A DNA stretch of 64,000 bases from Hygrocybe punicea. Taxonomy: Eukaryota > Basidiomycota > Agaricomycetes > Agaricales > Hygrophoraceae. Where the stretch lies: NCBI GenBank assembly GCA_963556145.1, contig OY744461.1, positions 3,286,001-3,350,000 on the forward strand. Reading direction: 5' to 3'. Numbering within the stretch: position 1 is the first letter of the stretch; the number at the start of each line of letters is the position of its first letter. The notes under the pieces are model-generated. The model worked only from the letters and a program-made list of their open reading frames with translations, was not told the origin of the DNA and made no database searches. Shown here in pieces: positions 57,777 through 64,000 of the stretch. The translations under genes were made by a program, and so were the position numbers.

Positions 57777-58313
57777 ATGTCCACCTCGCCCTCCCAGACG
57801 ACTCAGCCATCCAGGTACATCCCTGTTCACAAGCGGAGCGCCAGTTCTGGGAGATCATCGTGCTCAGGATCACCGATGTCCTCCACACGATCGCTGTCAC
57901 CGACGTCGGTGCATGCATCCGGACCCGAGGCAAAGGGGTCACCTAGTCGTACGTCGTCTCGAAGTTTTCGGCACTGGGAACCAGGCACTCATTCGTGTCT
58001 ACAATCAGCTGGAGCAGTTGGGCGAGTGCCACCGCTGATATACAGCGCGAGTGATCTGATACTGCTCGCGAGATCACCACTCGCGCGTCTCTCACCCCAG
58101 ACGCGGGTCTCACTCCAGGAAAATGTCCCTGAAATTTTGAACAATCGGCAACAGAGGAAGGCAATGGAACGCAACGCGTCCCCGAGCGCAACACAGAGAC
58201 GCAGAGTTGTAGGGAGAGTTCCAGATCGCAGGAGGACTGTGTCGAAGGTGGCAGAGGAGCTGAGTTGGAGGAGAAGGCGGACAGTTGTCGAGCCGTTGCC
58301 ATTGAACATGTAG
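57777..58313 (+). CDS. Small serine/arginine-rich protein with an eIF4E-binding-like motif
   Basis: Single-exon frame of 178 residues. The ATG at 57777 starts MSTSPSQTTQPSRYIPVHKR, close to the YIPPHxR element found in translation factors such as DDX3-type helicases. A serine-rich region follows. At residue 89 the sequence is YSASDLILLARSPLARLSPQ, matching the YxxxxL-hydrophobic consensus of eIF4E-binding proteins. A conserved-looking LNNRQQRKAMERN helix and a basic C-terminus (RRRVVGRVPDRRRTVSK; ends PLPLNM) complete it. There is no membrane segment. The proposal that it binds eIF4E and regulates translation is an inference from the short motif and would need testing. An in-frame extension upstream lacks a better start. 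Confidence 0.6.
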   Translation: MSTSPSQTTQPSRYIPVHKRSASSGRSSCSGSPMSSTRSLSPTSVHASGPEAKGSPSRTSSRSFRHWEPGTHSCLQSAGAVGRVPPLIYSASDLILLARSPLARLSPQTRVSLQENVPEILNNRQQRKAMERNASPSATQRRRVVGRVPDRRRTVSKVAEELSWRRRRTVVEPLPLNM

Positions 58314-58405
58314 CCGTAATATTTATAACCTTTTTGTAGCATAACCATGATGACGTCATCTCCACTCGGTCACTGCCGGTCACTTCTCAGACGGAAACCA
58401 CGATC

Positions 58406-60928
58406 ATGTCGCTTGAATACACACCGCTCGACGACATCGAAAAGGTGGTTTTACAAGTTTATTGACCAACTTGTCGGTAGTGACAGCGCATAGATCCACA
58501 GCGAACTGCGCGCCGGGTTTGACTCGGGAAAACTCAAATCAATTCCATTTCGCAAGTATCAGCTCCTCCAATTGGCCTATCTCGTAAAGGACAACGAAAA
58601 GCGCTTCGAAGATGCCTTGAAATCCGACCTTGGCCGTCCACCTCTCGAGAGTGCCTTGTGAGCCCATTGGTGCTCTGTCACTGCCCATTTCTCACCCATC
58701 TCCAAAGTCTCGAAATTGGTGCATCTCTCACAGAGGTCAAGACAGCGTACTCGAGTGTCGACAAGTGGTCGAAACCAGAACGACCTTCATTCTCGCTCAC
58801 CTGGACTCCTATGAGACCGGTAGTCAGAAAAGAAGCCAAAGGGCTCGTTCTCATCATCTCTCCTTTCAATTATCCAGTTTGGCTCTCCCTCGTTCCCTTG
58901 GTGCGTTTCTCTCGGCTGTTTCCAATATTCTACATATGTCATGTTCCGATCTAGACGTCTGCCATCGCTGCTGGGAACACCGTAGTATTAAAGCCCTCCG
59001 AGTCGTCACCAGCCGTTTCTGCTCTCTTGGCGGAGCTCGTTCCCCAGTACCTCGACCCTCAACTTGTGCGGGTCGTCAATGGTGGTATCCCCGAGACCAC
59101 AAAGGTCAGCATTTGACATTCGCCCATGTTTTGAGCAGACCACCAAGCCATTTTCACAGCTACTGGAATTGAAATGGGACCATAGTAAGTTTATAGGTCT
59201 CTACATTGTATTACCCTCTTCACATTTTTTTCAGTCCTGTATACAGGTAGGTGCCACCATAATGCCTCCCTAAGGCTATGAACCGCTCAAACCTGCGATT
59301 CGAAAACAAGGTAGTAACCGTGTTGGCAGAATCGTCTCCGCTGCCGCTGCCAAACATCTCACACCTGTAACTCTTGAGGTGAGTCTCGGAAACAATACAC
59401 GTTCACTTGCTTCCAATTTTCTCTCGGCACATTTCACAGCTTGGAGGTAAGCTTTCCCCTCAGCTCTGCATGCTATACGTTCCTCAGTACCACTCCAGGC
59501 AAATCCCCCGTCTTCGTCGATCCTAAATGTGATCTCGAAATGTGTGCGCGGCGCCTTCTGCTTGGGAAATGTGCCAATGCGGGCCAGACTTGCGTCGCAC
59601 CTGATTACGTGCTCGTGCCGAAAGAATTTCAGGAGACGCTCGTCCAGGCATTAAAGGATGTGTATGTTCATGTTCTTCTCCGGTTCAGTTGAAATGGATG
59701 CCGGAGCGTTGCATATAGGCACGCCAAGTTTTACCCTGCCTCCCACCCACCTTCTGCACAGGGGACATTTTCTCGCTTGGTCTCCCTCCAAGCATTTACC
59801 CGCGTGTCCAACTTGCTCAAGGAAACCAAAGGTACGCTTGTGTTTGGAGGAGAGATGGATGAATCAACAAAGTACATTGCCCCAACCGTCGTCAAGGATG
59901 TGAAGTGGGACGACTCGTTGATGAGCGAGTAAGCGGGGATTTTCTTTGGTGATCTTGGGTGCTCAAGACCTGCAGAGAGATATTTGGTCCCTTGTTACCT
60001 CTTGTCCCCGTTGAGAATCTGGATGAAGCAATTGCATTCGTGAACTCCAAGTCAGTACTGTCATCATTCTCAGTTGTGCACTGTTCATTTTCAATACTCT
60101 TACCGTAGGGATCACCCTCTCGCACTTTACGTTTTCTCTCAGGATCCTGCATTCAAAGCGAAAGGTGCGTGTAGTAAATAGTAAGAGTAGGCTTGATCCT
60201 CATCCCCCGAGAAGTGTTTGATAACACACAAAGCGGTGCATGTATTGCTAATGAGGTTTGCATCCATCCTGGAGGTACGTCAACTACCCGCCTGGCTGTT
60301 TCTAGTAGAATTTTACACAAGTACTCTATCCGGCGTACTCAGCCGAAGGTCTTCCGTTCGGTGGTGTAGGACAAAGTGGACGTACGTGGTCCCTTCTCGC
60401 ACTTCGCTCTGATCGTCACGACAAGTAACTGATAATCGTCACAGATGGTCAGCATACCGGCAAGTTCGGATTCGACATGTTTACGCACCTCCGTGCGTCG
60501 ATGGACTCGCCGGCCTGGTGCGTTCCGCGGTCCACCAAGCCAAGGAACTGGTTTAGACTAATTGGGCATTTGAATAGGATCGATATGTTACTCAAGGTTA
60601 GGTATCCGCCGTACACTGTACGTACATCGTCCTGTCTCTTCGGTGGCCTCTGCGGCATGCCATTTTGTGTACGGTCTAACTGTCCTACACATTCTCATAG
60701 GAAAAGAACTACAATGCATTACGCAAACTCTTCACCCGCCTCCCTGCTCGCCCGAGTGGTCCGCCGCGGGTTGCGGCAGCGTCCGCCGGGACGGTGATGT
60801 CGGCTGCTAATTTAAAACGGTGGGGAAATTGGTTTATCATTGGAGTGGCTATTGCTTTGGCGGGGGTGCTGACGAAGGTGGGGCGTTTGCAGGGCTTGAT
60901 GGGGAGGTCGTCGTTGTTGTCGAAGTGA
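58406..60928 (+). CDS. HFD1: Fatty aldehyde dehydrogenase, C-terminally anchored (HFD1-like)
   Basis: NAD(P)-dependent oxidation of long-chain aldehydes, for example in sphingolipid breakdown, at the ER, lipid droplet or mitochondrial outer membrane. ATG 58406 gives [13 protein letters not shown], then [20 protein letters not shown] and [16 protein letters not shown]. The core shows [60 protein letters not shown] with the catalytic Glu, and [18 protein letters not shown] with the catalytic Cys. Later exons add [41 protein letters not shown] and [16 protein letters not shown]. The end [18 protein letters not shown] is a membrane anchor, stop at 60926-60928. More than ten introns occur. Borders between 59100 and 59480 and between 60150 and 60470 are the weakest. 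Confidence 0.88.
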
Positions 60929-61094
60929 AACCAGATGTGAAGGATGTGACGAGTTGGCGTTTGAAGGTGGTGGGGGTAGGAGGTATAGTGTATTCGATCC
61001 AGTCACGTGTCCAATATATGGATGATTTCTCCTCAAATATTGCTGCCTACGACAGTATTCACTCCCTCACACACAGACGTATACCCTCTCAGCT

Positions 61095-62789
61095 ATGGTT
61101 CAATTCTATGAGCTTCAGCTGATTCTCCTTGGCGGTTGCTGTCTTTTCGCACTCTTGCTGGAACGCCTGTTTAATGGCAACCGCAAAAAGCAATCCAACG
61201 ACGCTGATGAGAATGGGAGAAGTTCAAGCACGTTTGTTGTGTTAACCTGGCGGTATCTAATTGTATATGCTATTGTGATGGGCGAGTGATCTATGTCTTC
61301 GGTATAATAATTTAACATAATAATTTAAGCTTCTCTCTCTCATTCAACACTCGTAGGTGCTGATTGGCTGCAAGGACCCTACATTTATTCTCTTTACAGA
61401 GAACAATACAGATATTCGGAGAGATTGGTTGCCCTTCTTTTTGTTACGGGATTCGTGTCGGCTGGTTTGGCTGCTCCTCTAATTGGGGTATGGGCCGATG
61501 AACAGTGAGTCTGTAGTGCACGAATAACCCATTCTGGCCTCTCCGTTGATGCCATGTTGCAGTGGTCGAAAGAAAGCGTGTCTCGCTTTTTGCATAACTT
61601 ATACCTTGGCCTGCATATGCGTCCTCTTCTCTCCACTCCCAGTCCTTATCTTTGGCCGCATCCTCGGCGGGATATCCACGTCTATCCTTTTTTCCGCCTT
61701 TGAGTCATGGCTGATGTCCTCCGCTTCCTCATTGACCCTGCCTCATTCCGACCTTTCCGCAATAATGGGCCGTGCGACCTTTGTCAACGGCTTCGTAGCT
61801 ACCGGCACCGGTGTTCTCAGTAATCACTTGGTGTCGCTATCGGGCACTTTCGTGTCCCCGTTCATCGCCAGTGGAGCCCTTCTCATCCTGGCATTTATTG
61901 TTATTTCGCGGTCGTGGACCGAAAATTTTGGTGGGGGCATAGGTACGGCGGACGCTGATGTCTTCCAATTAAAGCGACTCCGCCACGCTTCACGCATTGT
62001 TCGTAATGGTGTGGTTGAATCGATACATCGTTTGTAGCTGAGCATTGACTTTTTTTTTTCCTTTTTTTTTTTTGTTCGTCCATAGATCCTGTCATGTTGG
62101 TGCTTGGTCTCACCCAGACGTGTTTTGAGGGCTCTATGTACCTCTTCGTCTTCGTCTGGGTTCCTTCTCTTCAGGAAGCTTCCGAGACATTCCCTCTTGT
62201 TCCCCTCCCGCTTGGCTACATATTCTCGTCATTCATGGTCTCAATGATGCTGGGATCCGTCCTGTACACTACAGTCGTTTCACGCGCCATCCCTTCTACT
62301 ACGGCAGGATCGTCCACGCACTCATCACTCACCTTGCACGCGAAATTGAGCAGTATGGTCTGCGCTGTGAGCGCAATAGCACTGGCCGCCAGCGCGAAGT
62401 TCTCGAACGAGAATATACGATTCTGGGCGTTTTGTGTCTTTGAAGCGTGTGTTGGCATGTACTACCCTGTTCAGGGCATGCTTCGGGGGTCTTTGATTGC
62501 AAACGAACATCGTGCCACCGTAAGTTGTCTTTCTCATTATTCGCATTGTGTGATCTTGAGTCTGATATATTATATATTGGTTTCGTTTTAGCTTTCGTCA
62601 CTATTCCGTGTGCCGCTTAATATTTTCGTTGTCGTTTCTTTGTTGACTGGCGTGTCTTCTGCGCGCTATGCGGTCCTCGCTGCTTGCTCCCTCATGCTTG
62701 GTTTCTCGTCAATTATGACCGGGATTTTTATTGTAGGCCGCGTGGACGAAGATGTCCCAGAAGTAAAAGTAACTGGTCGCCTGGAGTAA
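61095..62789 (+). CDS. MFS transporter, MFSD5 / molybdate-anion transporter type
   Basis: Twelve-helix membrane carrier of the major facilitator superfamily related to MFSD5 and algal MOT2. ATG 61095 gives MVQFYELQLILLGGCCLFAL and a polar loop. FVVLTWRYLIVYAIVMGADW and LQGPYIYSLYREQYRYSERL follow, then the MFS loop motif in LIGVWADEHGRKKACLAFC. FGRILGGISTSILFSAFESW is characteristic of the family. The second half reads MLVLGLTQTCFEGSMYLFVF, LPLGYIFSSFMVSMMLGSV and GMYYPVQGMLRGSLIANEHR, then SLFRVPLNIFVVVSLLTG and an end in KVTGRLE, stop at 62787-62789. Introns occur near 61285-61360, 61506-61560, 62027-62085 and 62520-62591; the third has a very long T tract before its acceptor. Molybdate transport is known for some members only, so the substrate is not certain. 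Confidence 0.9.
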
Positions 62790-63017
62790 AATATAATTTC
62801 ATGCTTCCAGAGCAATAGTTAGAATTGCATCCGACCTACTCAAAAAAAAGTCTTCTCGACTACGCCTGCATAGTGTTAGAACACACCTAAAAGTTTGCCT
62901 TTCACAAGGTTTGGGTCCAGATGGTGCAGAGGGATCCCTACTCTATTATTGGGGATCCAGGTTGATGAATGATGGAATAACAACACGTTCGCGTACAGAA
63001 TTCAAAACACAAGTAAT
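62790..63017. terminator. Convergent 3' ends of MFS carrier and catalase-like genes
   Basis: The 228 bp between two stop codons holds both 3' ends. No gene is seen. Confidence 0.45.
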
Positions 63018-63995
63018 TTATGGAGACGAGGAAGATTCGGAAGCCGTGTCTGGCGCCGCACGTCGGCGACGACCGCTCATGAGATATACGGCCGCGCGGA
63101 ATTCAAGCAGAGGATCATCAGATGGCTCAATGCCCTGGACGCGTGGTACGGGATCGAAGATGATATGTTTTTGCTGGCGATCGCTATCGTGGACAAGAGC
63201 ATTAATGGTGAGTTTGCCCAAATTGACGACGGTGCGGTCATCAGGCCAGCGTACAGTGGCATCGTCGAGGGTGTCTCCGTCGTTGGCAAGCTGCACGTGG
63301 AGCTGGAAAGTGACGGGCCCGTTGGCAATGCGTTGCGGGAGCTCGTCAAAGAGGAAGTTGGGTGTCTTTGATTTTACGGTAGCCTCGTTGAGATGCTCGA
63401 TGCCAGCATCAGGCATGACGAAATAGCGCCCAAAACGAATAGCTCCCTCGTTGTTGATAAACTTCATCGCATGGACGCCAAAGTAGCTTTCGCGAGCGAA
63501 GCTGGAAGGGGAGGGTTTCGGTGTTTGTACGTAGGTGAGTGCGGCGGGATGGGATGCGAGGAAAGCTTCGATAGGAGTGGGCGAAGAAGCCATGTCAGGT
63601 GTAGAAGACACGAGTGCACGTAAAAACTCCAAGAACTCTGCCCCTGTGCGAGTCGGGAAGTCCGGCGTAGAGTGGGCGATGATGTCGGTGTGGATGCGCT
63701 CGCCGAGGTGAAAGCGAACGGCAAACCCGCGTGGGTTGGCCTTTGGGTCGTTGTCAGGTACGAGGGGAATGCCTGTGGCGCTGGAGAAGCGTACAGTGAT
63801 GGGCGTAGATGGCTGCGTGAAGTGGGGGGCATTGGAGAGAGTGGCAGCGTCTGGAGTGGGCGTGAAAGAGCCGACGAGTACGATGCCGCGTGCGTGGGCA
63901 GGACGAAAGCCTGGGCACAGGCCAAAGGAGGTGTCAATCTGAGCGATGAGCTCTTCGCTGAGAGCGACCAGTTTTGGATCGGAGGGGAGAGGCAT
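63018..63995 (-). CDS. Catalase-related haem peroxidase (small SrpA-like catalase family)
   Basis: Single-exon catalase-fold protein of 325 residues from ATG 63995 (MPLPSDPKLVALSEELIAQI), shorter than a true catalase. The distal haem histidine region is FRPAHARGIVLVGSF. Then come VRFSSATGIPLVPDNDPKA, NPRGFAVRFHLG, DIIAHSTPDFPTRTGAEFLE, and the ESYFGVHAMKFINNEG block. The proximal R-x3-Y haem-ligand motif is EFRAAVYLM, followed by SGRRRR and a serine-rich end. Members of this group act as organic-peroxide-dependent peroxidases or bind haem with weak catalase activity. The start lies five bases from the window edge, so a longer N-terminus or an upstream exon cannot be excluded. The absence of introns is unusual among its neighbours. 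Confidence 0.86.
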   Translation of the reverse strand: MPLPSDPKLVALSEELIAQIDTSFGLCPGFRPAHARGIVLVGSFTPTPDAATLSNAPHFTQPSTPITVRFSSATGIPLVPDNDPKANPRGFAVRFHLGERIHTDIIAHSTPDFPTRTGAEFLEFLRALVSSTPDMASSPTPIEAFLASHPAALTYVQTPKPSPSSFARESYFGVHAMKFINNEGAIRFGRYFVMPDAGIEHLNEATVKSKTPNFLFDELPQRIANGPVTFQLHVQLANDGDTLDDATVRWPDDRTVVNLGKLTINALVHDSDRQQKHIIFDPVPRVQGIEPSDDPLLEFRAAVYLMSGRRRRAAPDTASESSSSP

Positions 63996-64000
63996 GGATA

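Noticed and set aside
62048..62083. Long T tract, possible pol III terminator or simple repeat
   Set aside because: It sits between exons of the MFS gene just before an intron acceptor, so it is best seen as an extended polypyrimidine tract.

Overview
The window is nuclear DNA of a filamentous basidiomycete, most likely an agaricomycete. Genes are dense and interrupted by many short introns of about 50-60 bp with GT..AG borders. Histone H2B carries introns, and the protein types are typical of that class: a DUF6699 protein, a vacuolar ABCC exporter, a tail-anchored fatty aldehyde dehydrogenase, and the C-terminal tail of a WD40 repeat protein. Every multi-exon model was built by eye from splice signals and protein-family expectations, so outer limits are firmer than inner exon borders.

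Layout, 1-28 kb: a decayed Tc1/mariner-type transposase (-); acid sphingomyelinase-like phosphodiesterase (+); DUF6699 protein (-); DNA primase small subunit (+); a long ABCC-type ABC transporter (+) convergent with malic enzyme (-); a 2.7 kb stretch of broken coding sequence; a divergent SDR/polyol dehydrogenase pair; a 3.5 kb gene-poor stretch; and tRNA-dihydrouridine synthase Dus1 (+).

Layout, 28-43 kb: p24/Erv25 cargo receptor (-); SRRM1-type PWI/RS splicing factor (+); a 3 kb gene-poor stretch; a single-pass membrane protein (+); protoporphyrinogen oxidase (-) head to head with signal peptidase subunit SPC2 (+); histone H2B (-); and zinc-cluster protein copy A (-).

Layout, 43-64 kb: an acidic uncharacterised protein (-); cystathionine gamma-synthase (-); Sds23-like CBS protein (-); an unresolved gene (-); a truncated CNH-domain Vps3/Vps39-like gene (+); a WD40 pseudogene (+); zinc-cluster protein copy B (+); Mam33 (+); a small protein with an eIF4E-binding-like motif (+); fatty aldehyde dehydrogenase (+); an MFSD5-type transporter (+); and a catalase-like haem protein (-) at the right edge.

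Most genes are unlinked housekeeping functions: replication, tRNA modification, splicing, ER targeting and secretion, haem, methionine and malate metabolism. Two places show organisation beyond that. One is the divergent SDR/medium-chain dehydrogenase pair at 20.8-23.6 kb, which looks like a co-regulated polyol or sugar-oxidation module. The other is an inverted duplication. About 540 bp of upstream and first-exon sequence of two zinc-cluster paralogues is nearly identical at 41.69-42.23 kb and 53.88-54.42 kb, while the rest of the two genes has diverged strongly. The interval next to the right arm holds a truncated CNH gene and a dead WD40 gene, which suggests a rearrangement hotspot.
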